Below, piece after piece: positions 37,001 through 47,303 of a stretch of DNA of 64,000 nucleotides. The notes beneath the pieces were generated by a model. That model saw only the letters and a program-made list of their open reading frames with translations. It ran no database searches and was not told where the DNA came from. The first letter of the stretch is position 1. Each line of letters begins with the position of its first letter. A program made the position numbers and the translations under genes. Source of the stretch: Undaria pinnatifida (Eukaryota; Sar; Phaeophyceae; Laminariales; Alariaceae); contig JABAKD010000020.1 in assembly GCA_012845835.1 (NCBI GenBank), positions 16,900,306-16,964,305 of the forward strand, in the 5' to 3' direction.

Positions 37001-40000
37001 ACGGTACGCGCCTTCTTTTTTATTGCGGGAATAATTCAGCAATTTCTTTCTTCGTCAACTTGCGTCGAAGTGCGCTTACCCACGCGATGAAGCGCTCTCG
37101 GCAGTTGGTCTCTCGAAAATAAAGATCTCCATACCGAGAACGCCTGACTCCAACCTTAGTAGTAGCGTTTGAGACTAATAACTAGATCACCGGGGCCGTG
37201 TTCCCCTGTCGTGCCGGTTGCCCACTATGGTGTTTTGTTAAATCGCTTGGCACGGATGGGAACAACCAGTAGTGGCAGTATGCAGAGTAGTGCCGGTGGT
37301 CGCTATAATGCCGGTAGTTCCGGCTGGCAAATACCGGCGTTTTGTAGAGGAACCACTGTGTAGAGGGACAACTACTTCAGTACTGGTAAATGACTCTTTC
37401 TGGCTTGGGATGCTGGGATTCTGATATTCTGGGGCCAGGTGTGAATGAGCCATGACCCAGATGTAGCAGAAGGGTGACCTTGTGTGGCGGACTCTCTTTG
37501 CTCTTGTGCGAGATCGTGTGATGTTGTATTTGATTCCTATGAAAGCCAGCCCATCTAATTGCAGGGACGAAGATTCTGGGTAGTGCTGTTGTTTTTCGAG
37601 CGTTCGGCGAACAGCTCATCGCCACAGGTGTGCAGCAGCAGAAGCAGCAGCACGCGAAGAGCACGCGACCATGCATTCGCATGTCCAGAGCAAAGGCTAG
37701 CGTTTTTTCTACAGTACTGTATGCAAAAACGATCCCGCAGTAGATTCAAGGTGTTTTGTCCCCCAAAGCGAAGGTGCAGTTCTGACAGTGTTGAAGTTCT
37801 CTCGGCGGTGTGTGTCTACTCTTGTGACTTGTTTGTCCGAGAATGCCTCCATATCATTTGATATCCCCGCCGGTTATCTTCGCCTGTGGCAGAACACGCA
37901 GAACCGCTGTTCTCGTGTATACGGGGTACTGGTATCATGCGTACTCCCTCTGTCTCATACGTTAGGGTGCCTAAGGGCAATAAGTTGTCTGGGTACAACG
38001 GTGTTAGTAAGGATAGTATAGTCGGGTTCGTTAGAAAGATAACACGAAGACGAAGCTAGAGGAAAAAAAACGGAGTTTTATTTCCGTACTTACAATGGCT
38101 CAGGATTTACTAGTTTGGGAATAATTTTGAGAATGTTTTTCGAGATGAATGTTTTTTTAGAATGTTTTTTTAGAATGATTTTTTAGAATGTTGTTTTAGA
38201 ATGTTTTTTTAGAATGTTTTTAGATGGTTCTCGAAAAATTCTCTCAAGCGTCCAAAAGTAGTACCCTATTTGCCCGCCCAGTACCCATTCTAGCGATGGA
38301 CTCGCCCCCCAGCACACCCCCACCTCGCAAAAGGGACGCCGACACATCGGTTGGTCGCCGCTATGCAAAGACGGTAGATATATATATTTTTTTCTTTTTT
38401 TCCCCCCTACACTTTCTTTCCCGTGGGAAAGGCGTGAGATACAGCCACTTTTGGGTCGACTGCTTTTTTTTCGGTCGTTCGGCCACATGGTTCAAGCACC
38501 AGCTGAGAAAAAAAAAATGCGTTTTGCTACAAAAACACTCGAGATTTCAATAAAAATAATCGAAAAACAGATCGGACACGGTTAAGGGTCCGTACAAATT
38601 TAGGTACCCTTACGTATGAGACAGAGGAAATATACATACAACAACACCATTTCCCGATGGTCAAGGATGAACAGTAGTGGTCCCTCTATAGTGCCCGTGT
38701 ACACTATAGAGGGAAATACCGGCACTATAGCGGAAACCGGCACTACTCCGCATACTCCCACTACGAGTACTGATGTTTCACATATGTGCTAAGCGTCTCA
38801 CAGGCGTAATAGCGGACAACCGGCACTACTCAACCGGCGCTGTTGAGGGAATGCTACTGTACCAAGAATTAAATATTTTTTTCGAGACGCGTACCGCATG
38901 CCGAGGTACGGAAGCCGTCACGGCCCTCGTCGGTCCTGCTTGTGGAGGGTAGGGGTTGAAACTAGTCATAGTTGGTAGTTCACGCTCGGGATCGGTCGCG
39001 GGGCATTCTTGTCACGGTCTGTGATGTGACCGTTGCAAGCCGGGCGACATTTACAACAATGCGCTGTGTGCTCAATGCTGCCAGAACGGGGTACAGTATG
39101 ATATGTGTCTAAAATGGTGGGGTAATCTCGGAAGACACGAAATTTCAGCCAACGAAGGTACAATGGTGGCGTCATGAACCTTGGACAAAATCAATTCGAT
39201 ACAAGGAGCAATCCCGGTCGTTGTTTTTTTCCAACCTTCCCAAGGCCATTGATCAGAGGTTGAGAGGAAAATACTGACCATTCCACCCATCCAGCGTAGC
39301 ATACAGTAGTTTCTTCCTTCACAACCTTCTTGGATAGGCGCCGCGCTGAAAGCGCCGCACTCAGCGCGGAGTTTATCCCGGGCGAGGCCCCCGTGCTGGG
39401 CCTGGAGGCCCAATATATTCCAGCTTTTGTCTTAACGATAGTTGTAGGCGCATAAGAATACAACAGCACGCCCACGCTTAAAACAGATTTCCTTCCTCTC
39501 ACGTCTCCCAAATCGCAACTTTTGCATATTACACTTTTAACCTGGCAGAACCAAGGTATCCGAGTGGTCACCTACGACATCCTGGCGAACGCTGCGGCTG
39601 CTCAAGCAGCCCTCGGAGCTTCCCTAGTTCCTCGGTTGGGACGGACGGTGGCCGTCAACTTCTGCGCACTTGTTCCTCCTAAGGCAAGCGGGCTTTCTAT
39701 TTTTAATGCATTCAGCCTCTGTCCCCCCATGTTGATTGTGCGCGTGGGTATGATACGGATATAATGACGGTTGAATGTAGTAGGGGTTTCCAATGATAGG
39801 TTGCCTACATGATAACGGAATGTCGGGATGGTGGAATAATATTCGGCATAGTTAACCGCCTTTCTTCCTGACGAGCGCACTCCACGTTGCGCCTCGGCTT
39901 GGAGCGATACCATAATATATAAATCCTGCACTTGTCTTTATACCGGTGACTTCACTATCCTACAACTGTTCGCTCAACGGGTAAACACTCTACACCTCGT

Positions 40001-43000
40001 AGGGATCAACTAGCACCCCCATACGGCGTATATTGTATCAGTGCGCAGAATGACTATGGACCGAAATTGACCAATTGGTAAAATTGTCCTGTTGGCCCTG
40101 GCAGCATCTAGCGGAGTCACTGACCTACCTGGTATATCCGTGAAGAGGAATATACGTGTGCAAACGCGCGGCCGAGGCATCACGCAGCTTGCAAAGATGA
40201 GTATCGACCACTCAAAGGGTCGAACTCACAGCTGGCGCGCCATATTCGAAGTGCATTGACTAAATTCACGAATACTTTGTACAGGTAGTTTGGTACAGGT
40301 AGTTTGGTACAAGCAGTTTGGTATGACGTGGGCTACGATAGAGGTACACACTTTTCGTCTGAAATGGTTTTTCGGAAGACGGGGCTCCTTAACCCAAAAT
40401 CGTCGGGAAAATGTCGGTTTTTTTGCAATGGTTCTCGTTGTATACCGAGACCATGGGATTTTTCATCCGGGATCAAAGCGGTTTTGTTTTTGTCCAGATC
40501 AGTTTTTGGGTTAAGAAGGACATGTCTTCACCTCCTAAAGTGAGGGGTAGTATCAAGAAAAAAAAGTGGTGCACCTCATGTCGTGTAGCACGCGGTATGC
40601 AGTACGCGACAGCGCTTAACCCTTTTATAACTGCAACAGTTATCCCACACTGATTCTAAGTAGTTTTCCCCCAAAAAAAGCAAATGAAGGCCCAAACCCG
40701 TTTAAGAAAACTACCGGTAGGGATTACCTGGCAAAATTAAGACATTTAGACTCGAGTTTTGCACAAAACATATCAAACCTATTTTTTTGTTTGTGAAGTT
40801 TGTATAAGGCACACACTGCACATAAAAGTGAGCCTGTACACAGCCACCAAACCCCGATATCCCGCCCGCTGATCCCCCCCACTGGCATCACGTGCTCGGC
40901 GCCGTTCTGCAGCCTCAGGAAGGCCTGCCGTGCACCTCGGCAAATAAGTAAAACAAATTGGGTAACTCGTGCGTTTCAATAACGCAATGAGCGCCCGAAT
41001 GTTGGAGGTGTCTCGAGTCGGAGTAAGAACGGCGCTCTGCCTCGAAAGAGTGTGTGTGGTGAATGGTCGAATGACTAAGGCAAGCGGCAAATGAGTGACC
41101 CCTCGTCACTAGCGTCACGATCTCGACAGCGTTCCGCTCCACCGCTTACACACCAAGTCGCAGTGGCACAGCCATCCCACCGAAAAACACCGACAAAAAC
41201 CCAAGAAATGAACTCAACGCCAAACCCGCCCAAAACCCGCCAAACCCTCCCAAAACACAACAAAACACAACAAAACACAACAAAACCCGACACAATCCGC
41301 CCCATGGTTTTCCCCTCCACTGGCGTCACGAAACCCACGGCGTTCCACAGCCCCAGGACGGCCTGCGATGCACCTCGGAAACCGCCAATGTAGAGGTGCC
41401 AGGCCTGACCCTGATCGAAAGGTTTGTCGGAGAGAGGGAGGAGGAGGCGTTGCTGGAGCACTTCATACGGGGAGATGAAGCAAGGTGGACGGGGCCCCTG
41501 CGACGTCGCGTCCAACACTACGGGTATGCGAAAAAATGTACCTGGTTCGGCTTTTGGAATGGGCTATGGGGTGTTTGTTGGGGCTATCAGTTGGCTGGAC
41601 GTGAGGGATACCAGGTAGTTATTAGAAGAGCGGAAGGAAGCCAACTAGTTGACTTTTTTTTCAATGGTTAAAGTGCACGCGTGCAGCCACAAAGGCGCCC
41701 GCCAGATGCAATCACGTAGAGCTGTGCAAATTTCCTCACGCGACTAGCTCTTTCACTTAGTCGACTAGTAGCTAGTTAGCGACTTACTATTAGTATGGTC
41801 GGCCAACTCACAGCCCCAGTGTTTGTAGAGCGGAGAGGCGGGGCAGGGGGAGGGCAGGAGGGAGGAGGAGGAGGGAGCTATGTCACGTTAGTTTTTATTG
41901 TTTTCTTTTGGCCACCGTCGGTTTGGCCTTCACGATGATCTCCCCCTTCTGTCTGCACAGCGCCTTGAGGGTTCGATGATTTGGTCGTTGATGCTTTAGG
42001 TTCAAGCGCATTCTTATTTCCTGCCGGTACTGTATTTTCCCTCCGTCCTGGTATTGTAGGGATGCGAGGGTCTATGGTCTTACAGACTGAGGCCATGCAT
42101 GATAATGACAACGATGATGGTTGCATCCTCCCCCCCCCGCCTCTCCATATAATCGTTCACCGTGTAATATAATACACGTCTACATACCACCATCTTCTCT
42201 TTTTTTCAACTTGGGCAGAAGATGTGAACCGAGCAGACGTACCGGTTCTACTGCTGCTGCAGTTATTGTCACATTAGGCCATAATCTAGTACGTGAGCAC
42301 AGGAAAGGCTTCAATCACTCTGGAGTGGAATAATACCTCAAGAAAACAATGCACCTCTGTGCCCCTCCATGTCACTCTCTTTCAGGCGGGTGTTCGACTA
42401 CCACACCAGACATGTCGATTTCAGCGCGCCGGCTCCTCCCCTGCCAGACTGCCTGGCCGCTGTTACCGAAGATATGGGAAAACGACGTTTGAAACCGTCA
42501 TTGCCAGACCAATTGACCCTGAACGAATACAAGCCGTGAGTGCCGCGAGTATGAAAGACGCACCGCCGCTGAGAGGGGTGTTTGTAATTGTCGGCCGGGT
42601 CTGTGCGCGCGTGCAGTCACGTGGTGCAGTGTTTGGCTTCTGCTGTGTTTTTCACCTCTCCTGTATTATGTCGTTTGCTTCGTTTTGTAGCTGCCGTATT
42701 TTGCCATTTGCTGTATGTTGGCGTCTGCTGTATTTTGTCGGTTGTTGTATTTTCGCAGTTTGCTGTGTTTTGGTGGCTGCTTTTTGGGGGGGGGGGCATT
42801 TTTTGCTTTTGCGGTATTTTGTAGATTGCTGTGTTTTTTGTTGTTATAGTTTGGTGGCTTTTTTTACGCGATATCCAGGACAGGGTGGCATGGTGGTGGG
42901 AAAGGAGACGCGAGCAAGCAATGCGTCGTTTCTGTAGTCAAGGCGGGCTGTCACTGGTCCCTGCGAAGGTGGAATGCGGAGCGTGGCGGGGCGCAGCGCG

Positions 43001-44604
43001 GTATTACTGCTGTTGCTTAATAGAGGCTGGCAACACGGCGTTTGACTGCGTGCGCGCGCTGAAGCTCGGGTAGTACTGGTTCCTTCTCCGTAACAGTAGG
43101 GGGCGCTTAGGGGTCCTCCGCGTTGACGCGAGCTGACCCTGTCGATAACGGGCGGCGTGCGCAGCGAGTGCGCTACGCTGAAGATGGTTGCTACTTAAAC
43201 GGCTGCCACTTGCACGGCTTCCACTTAAACCGCTACCACTTAAACGACTTCCACCTAAATGTCTGCGTCAAAAACGTCTGCCACTCAAACGGCTACCATC
43301 TGCACGGCTGGTTTGCACTGAAATGAATGCCACCAAAACGGCGGCCACTGAAGCGGCTGCAACTAAAACGGTTGCCACGTATACGGCTGCTGCCACTCTA
43401 ACAGCTTCCATTAAAACGGTTCCCACTAAAAACGTCTGCCACTTAAACGGCCGCCACTTAAACCGCTGCGACTAAAATGGCTGCCACTTGAACGGCTTCC
43501 ACTAAAAAATCTGCCACGTAAACGTCTGCTACTTAGACAACTGCCACTTAAACGGCTGTCGCTGCTGCGGTAGGCGGCGATTTCGAAAGTCAAAGGTCGG
43601 TCACAGGACGGGGCGAGCTTTCACCGCAGCTAGCATTCCTAGTATAAGCATGAAACAAGCCAGCAATTGAAATCTGGCCGATACCTCTTCTGAGTAAGCA
43701 CGACCGAAATTCCGAAGAGGTCTGCATCGGATCAGTTGAAGACCGCCCGGGAAAACTTTTACAGCAGTGTATGATCAGTGCGACGTTCCGCTGTGTGGTA
43801 TAAGTAAAACGTTACAGCATGTTGGTAAAAAAATCCGACACAGTTTTTTTTTTTGCGCGGAAGTTCCGGTGCGGCAGCAGCAGCGGCAGCACACCTTCTG
43901 ACCTCCAGGAGGAGGCGTTTTCCGCGTCCTCGGGACCACGGGAAAAGGGGCCACGCGTCGTGCAGCACGACACAGTCCACGCATGACACCGTCGTTCTCT
44001 TTGTCCTTGGCATGATTTGCCTGATTGCCGTCGCTCCAACGGTCTCGAAAGGGCTCGCCAGGCACCCGTGGGTTGCAAGTTGCCTCGCGTAGAGGACCAC
44101 TCAACCCTTTCAGGACATGCAGAAGTAAATATGTCACTGATGGCATGCAGTTTGCCGTCTAAAACGTGGGTGTACTTCTAAAGGAGTTACATGACCGTTT
44201 CACTCCTGGAATCAAAATATGACACTAATTCTAAGCATTTCGGCGCTAAAATCGTGGGTTTTAAGGCTAAAGGGGCTATGCTCGTGACGTGCGTGGCCGT
44301 TTTTTCCCGTCGGCCGTACGCATGGCTTACCTCCCCGCCTCCCCCAAACACATGACGGTTGATTTTTCTTCTGTCAGGGGGCAGGGAATATCGCCACACG
44401 TTGATACACACTCGGCGTTCGAAGACGGACTGGCGTCGCTCTCCCTCGGAAGCGGTGAGACTTTTGGAGGTGCACATTCGGCGGTAGAAGCTGTGCTGGT
44501 GGATCGTGGTGATCTTGGTTGTCGGTGTAGTTGTTGCCGGTGTGGTTGCAGTCTCTGTGGGTTGGTGCAGTTGTTGTCGGTGTTGTTATTGTTGTTGTTG
44601 TTGT

Positions 44605-44647
<43 letters not shown>

Positions 44648-44662
44648 GCGGTTGCTGTTGCA

Positions 44663-44696
<34 letters not shown>

Positions 44697-47303
44697 TTGT
44701 TGCTGCTACTGTTGCTGTTGCTGTCGCTGTCGCTGTCGCTGTCGCTGTTGCTGTTGCTGGTGCTGGTGGTGGTGGTGGTGGTGGTGGTGGTGGTGGTGGT
44801 GGCGGTGGTGGTGGTTGTGGTCTTGTTGGTGTGATTGTTGGTGTTGTTGTCGATGTGATTGTTGGTGTGGCCGTTGGTGTGGTTGTTGGTGTTGTTGTCG
44901 ATGTGATTGTTAGTGGTGTGTTTGTTCTGCGTTTGCAGCACGCGGAGATATGTTTATGTACTTAAAATAAAGCTACACCTCAGCTGTGAGATCGAGACTT
45001 TCGTAAATAGTGGTGGGGTGGGACATGATCGGCCGAAAATACGCCACATTTTGCGCGCCCGAACAAATCGAAGATTGACGGCGACCGTTGCGGCTGCCGC
45101 GCACTAGGGTTGGCGTCGAGCTAGGAGGACGCCTTCGTTGTGTTTTGCGACCGAATGCTAGTTGCTTATTTATACCGCGCAAAAATGTGGACCTCTTTGG
45201 AGATAACTGAAGCCAGGCTTTACGTCGACCGTCGCCGACCGAAAAAAACGCACAAAAGTTGACAGTTTCAAATATCCTGCTGCGCGAGTTCCTAGCATCT
45301 GCTACATTGCCTACATATTTTTGTCCTTCAATCTGCCGCAACATCAGCATCTTGTGCCCCTTGTCCATGCCGGTGGCGTCGTCGGTGCCCACTAACCCCC
45401 ATACCCCTCCCGCAAGGAATGCCTGCCTGGTTAGTGAAAACCCGGCCCGCTCCTTTCCGGCATCGTTGGGACGCGTAGATCTATGGTCGTATGGACTGCG
45501 GCCATGCATGATATGATTGCACCCCCCCCCCCCCCCCCCCCCCCGCTCCTACCGCCGCTAAAACAGGATGCGTCATGGACATGAGACATCCAGACGGCGT
45601 GCGCGTGAAGAATGTATATCTCCCACGGGGTTCGTTACTGGTCATGGAGGGCGCGGCGCGGTACGAATGGTCCCATGGCATCGCTAGCCGCAAGACCGAC
45701 ATGGTGCGTGCTTGTGATCATAACCTCAGAGCTATACCACATACAACGGAGACATCACTACTCGTTAAAACGATTGAGACCGCTTCATCATTTTTCTGTA
45801 CTAGTGTAGTGTTTAAGCGTTTAGATTTGCTGTGCATAAAAAAAAGGTTTAAAGAATATTGTATTCTTCGTAAGTTCGGGCATGTGTTGTGCTATTATGC
45901 CAGGTAAACCATTTAGATATATAAACTTGAAATATCAGAATAATTTTAAGCAGTCGGTCTTCCCGTCGACCTGAGAGGGCCGGTGACCGAGCCATGGGCG
46001 TGTTGAGATGATTGTCGCCGTCGACCTGCGAGCTGAAACTAGACCGTGTGCACGAGCTTTGGTTGCCTAGGATATTATTGCGAGCTTACGTGACCTCCTG
46101 TTTTTTTCCGGGCGATACCTGGCGGGGAGGAAGGGGTGCGAAATAGGGCCATCTTCAGTGATGCCCACCCACATGGCACTGCAGCTGCTGATTCTGCAAT
46201 CTGGTTTGCCGCTGTTTTAGAATTGTTTACCGCCACACCCGTCGAACAATTCCCAAGTGAAGATAAGGAAAACCGGTCGGTTGGAACCCAATCCCACCCC
46301 ATGACGTTTTTTTTTTGCTGACCCGTGGCTCACCTCGTGAGACCTGCCCGGAGGAGTGCCGCCGTCCTGTTTGGCGAGACGATTTTCGACGCGGGTTTCG
46401 ATGAAGCCTGTATTAGGCAAACCTCCTTGGAGTTACTACTAGAGCTGTGAGCTGGCTGCCGAGAAAGTCACAGACTAGGTAATAGTTGGATAGGTATTAC
46501 AGCAGTTAGTTGCAGCGGTACCAACTATCCGACCATACGACCTCGTATGGGTTTCCTTATTTATTAATGGCATGTCTTGGTAGACGGCCGTCGACTCGGG
46601 TTTCGATGAAGGATGCATTGATCGTAATCATCACACCAGCCAGTCCCGAAGCGTGAGAAGGGTCATTTCTACGGATTGTCCCTGTAGCTCAGACCCCTCC
46701 ATCTATTGGCTACGCGTTTATCGGAGGCCAACCAATCCGTGTATTCGCCGCTCTCCCCCTCTCACTTCGTGCGGGCACACTACATTGCGTCCGGACACAA
46801 CCCTGCGTAAGTCCAAGAAAAACACGCGGTGTGGAATATATTGGATGTTTCATGGTCGGTCGTGCGGTGGAGACCATCTACACTGCAGCGCTTCTGCCAC
46901 TACTGGTACTGCCACAACTGCCTCCGTCACTGCTGATGCCGTCATTGCCGCTATTACTGCTGCTAATACCGACTACTGTAGCATGCTACCACGGTAGTAC
47001 TGGTAGTAAACGGTAGTACTGTTGATAAATACATGATACCACTGCTACCACTGTCATTACTACGTTAGTTGTGTGCAAAACGTTGGTTCCAGGCAGATGT
47101 AAAACTCCCCCCCTTCTCCCCTTTCATTTCACTGCGACGGCCAGGTTAACGGAGTATTGACGAAACGATCAACGCGGGTATCGTTGACGTTCAGGCGTGT
47201 ACGCGACCCGTCGGTGGCGTGCCCATGCGACTTCGAGGACAGCTGCGACAGAAATACGCCAGTGGCAACCGCTACTTACCTCAAGGGTTCGACGGAGGCG
47301 TGA
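30846..47303 (+). CDS. ALKBH8-like tRNA wobble-uridine hydroxylase (RRM + AlkB), seven exons
   Basis: Exons: 30846-31019, 39549-39683, 41396-41523, 42386-42535, 44378-44454, 45567-45703 and 47145-47303 (TGA). They sum to 960 nt, and all phases fit, giving 319 residues. Residues about 24-100 form an RRM ([10 protein letters not shown] ... [11 protein letters not shown] ... GIRVVTYDI). From about 105 on it is an AlkB Fe(II)/2-oxoglutarate dioxygenase: [55 protein letters not shown]. Likely iron ligands are H203, D205 and H258; likely 2-oxoglutarate arginines are R278 and R284. The C-terminal CPCDFEDSC (C293, C295, C301) has the C-x-C-x5-C spacing of the ALKBH8 zinc site. In the known family this module hydroxylates mcm5U in tRNA. 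The methyltransferase domain of animal ALKBH8 is absent, so a separate Trm9-like enzyme is expected. Introns span 0.9-8.5 kb; intron 2 uses a GC donor. Confidence 0.92.
31735..32012 (+). repeat. Interspersed repeat family B, plus copy
   Basis: Longest copy of the family, ending in gcgagttaatgtgagatcaa and a short AAC-rich tail. It is abutted at 32013 by a 5'-truncated family E retroposon. It lies in ALKBH8-like intron 1. Short CTG runs lie just upstream (31262-31290). Confidence 0.75.
32013..32235 (+). mobile_element. Poly(A)-tailed retroposon (family E), 5'-truncated
   Basis: About 205 bp identical in order to the 3' half of the 16604 copy, then ccccatccgccggagg and an A-run at 32220-32234. 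Its 5' truncation exactly at the end of the family B copy suggests retroposition into, or template switching from, family B sequence. Confidence 0.75.
32240..34420. other. ALKBH8-like intron 1, no gene seen
   Basis: Contains short inverted and direct repeats with gcgagccaccaa...cactgc motifs (32300-32460). An open frame at 33308-33622 has no recognisable domain and no splice support. Confidence 0.4.
34423..35088 (+). pseudogene. Unrecognised charged ORF with two in-frame TGA codons, in ALKBH8-like intron 1
   Basis: A single plus frame runs from 34423 to a TAG at 35089, interrupted only by TGA at 34732 and 34774. Before the stops it is basic and helical ([34 protein letters not shown]). After them it is acidic, then amphipathic ([27 protein letters not shown]). 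Residue usage looks protein-like and differs from the surrounding DNA. I do not recognise the family; a transposon-derived or processed gene fragment is possible. The 288-codon antisense frame over it is a shadow. Confidence 0.5.
36455..36600 (+). repeat. Family G fragment with aagtagttt motif
   Basis: aactggaaacccgtttttgg and ggggaggggttcggggctct match 20545-20620; it is followed by ccaagtagtttatctctgaa. Intronic and non-coding. Confidence 0.6.
37195..37378. mobile_element. Tc1/mariner-like MITE (family D)
   Basis: Carries the family interior (gctataatgccggtagttcc, cggctggcaaataccggc) and a right end with aggaaccactgtgta. The left edge is approximate. Confidence 0.6.
38150..38225 (+). repeat. 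Short tandem repeat, tttttttagaatg-type
   Basis: Five or six units of 12-14 bp (ttttttagaatg) in ALKBH8-like intron 1. Confidence 0.85.
38672..38860. mobile_element. Tc1/mariner-like MITE (family D)
   Basis: Starts cagtagtggtccctctatag and ends gttgagggaatgctactgta, with accggcactat interior repeats. This is a good reference copy for the family. Intronic. Confidence 0.7.
39549..39683 (+). CDS. ALKBH8-like exon 2 (second half of RRM)
   Basis: Forty-five codons. Acceptor cttttaacctggcag, phase 0. The peptide [19 protein letters not shown] completes the RRM, and FCALVPPK leads to the AlkB domain. The donor is AAG/gcaagc, a GC-AG intron. Confidence 0.88.
40060..40250 (-). repeat. Family A, minus copy
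   Basis: Contains ttgtcctgttggccctggca, a diverged middle, cttgcaaagatgagtatcga and gaactcacagctggcgcgcc. It lies in ALKBH8-like intron 2. Confidence 0.7.
40345..40690 (+). repeat. Family G, long copy
   Basis: gaagacggggctccttaacc, caaaatcgtcgggaaaatgt and gagaccatgggatttttcat match 20510-20760; the 3' part (attctaagtagttttccccc) matches the aagtagttt motif family. Intronic. Confidence 0.65.
40868..41395 (+). repeat. Duplication of the ALKBH8-like exon 3 upstream junction
   Basis: The segment at 40868-40945 (cactggcatcacgtgctcgg, cagcctcaggaaggcctgcc, gtgcacctcggcaaa) recurs at 41318-41385 directly before exon 3 (cactggcgtcacgaaaccca, cagccccaggacggcctgcg, atgcacctcggaaa). CAACAAAACA simple repeats lie between the copies (41215-41290). 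Confidence 0.7.
41396..41523 (+). CDS. ALKBH8-like exon 3 (start of AlkB domain)
   Basis: Forty-two codons plus two bases, from [10 protein letters not shown] to RRRVQHYG, donor gtatgc. The acceptor (aatgtagag) has a weak pyrimidine tract. A position two or three bases upstream is conceivable, but only this one keeps the exon 2 phase. The upstream junction region is partly duplicated at 40868-40945. Confidence 0.85.
41716..41813. mobile_element. Possible small hAT-like MITE
   Basis: Starts tagagctgtg and ends gccaactcacagcccca, resembling the inverted ends of the 8703-8951 element; no clear 8-bp duplication is seen. The interior is tagtcgactagtagctagtt-like. It lies in ALKBH8-like intron 3. 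Confidence 0.4.
42386..42535 (+). CDS. ALKBH8-like exon 4
   Basis: One base, 49 codons, two bases. Acceptor gtcactctctttcag, donor gtgagt. It starts [12 protein letters not shown], contains LPDCLAAV and ends [10 protein letters not shown], matching in order the family segment just before the catalytic motif. Confidence 0.92.
43185..43560 (+). repeat. 18-bp minisatellite in ALKBH8-like intron 4
   Basis: About 20 units close to acttaaacggctgccact, with substitutions that keep the 18-bp period. Because the period is a multiple of three it yields open frames with KRLPL-like six-residue repeats, but there is no evidence that these are translated. Confidence 0.85.
44378..44454 (+). CDS. ALKBH8-like exon 5 (HxD iron motif)
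   Basis: One base, 25 codons, one base. Acceptor tttttcttctgtcag, donor gtgaga. It encodes [16 protein letters not shown], including the HxD iron ligands, and SLSLGS. Confidence 0.95.
44570..44905 (+). repeat. GTT/GCT/GGT compound microsatellite
   Basis: Runs of GTT, then GCT/GTT hexamers, GTC/GCT, (GGT)n, and GGTGTGATTGTT-like units, in ALKBH8-like intron 5 between the two catalytic exons. All long open frames across it are simple-repeat artefacts. Confidence 0.95.
44964..45010 (+). repeat. Family A terminal fragment
   Basis: taaagctacacctcagctgt, gagatcgagactttcg: only the conserved terminal core remains. It lies in ALKBH8-like intron 5. Confidence 0.55.
45520..45544 (+). repeat. Poly(C) tract
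   Basis: About 24 consecutive C within 25 bp of the exon 6 acceptor. It may act as the pyrimidine tract or be a slippage-prone site. Confidence 0.9.
45567..45703 (+). CDS. ALKBH8-like exon 6 (distal iron histidine)
   Basis: Two bases plus 45 codons. Acceptor cgctaaaacag, donor gtgcgt, phase 0. It encodes [18 protein letters not shown] and RYEWSHGI, whose histidine is the third iron ligand. A homopolymer of about 24 C lies only 20 bp upstream of the exon. Confidence 0.95.
47145..47303 (+). CDS. ALKBH8-like terminal exon 7
   Basis: Fifty-two codons and TGA. Acceptor after a long C/T tract (ctgcgacggccag), phase 0. It encodes [10 protein letters not shown] with the two 2-oxoglutarate arginines and the zinc-type CPCDFEDSC, then ends 18 residues later. 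An AATAAA at 47590-47595 could be the polyadenylation signal. Confidence 0.9.
   Translation, partial: VNGVLTKRSTRVSLTFRRVRDPSVACPCDFEDSCDRNTPVATATYLKGSTEA

Noticed and set aside
44289-44965. Several 135-204 codon frames around the second GTT array
   Set aside because: Simple-repeat translations. The only coding part here is ALKBH8-like exon 5 (44378-44454).
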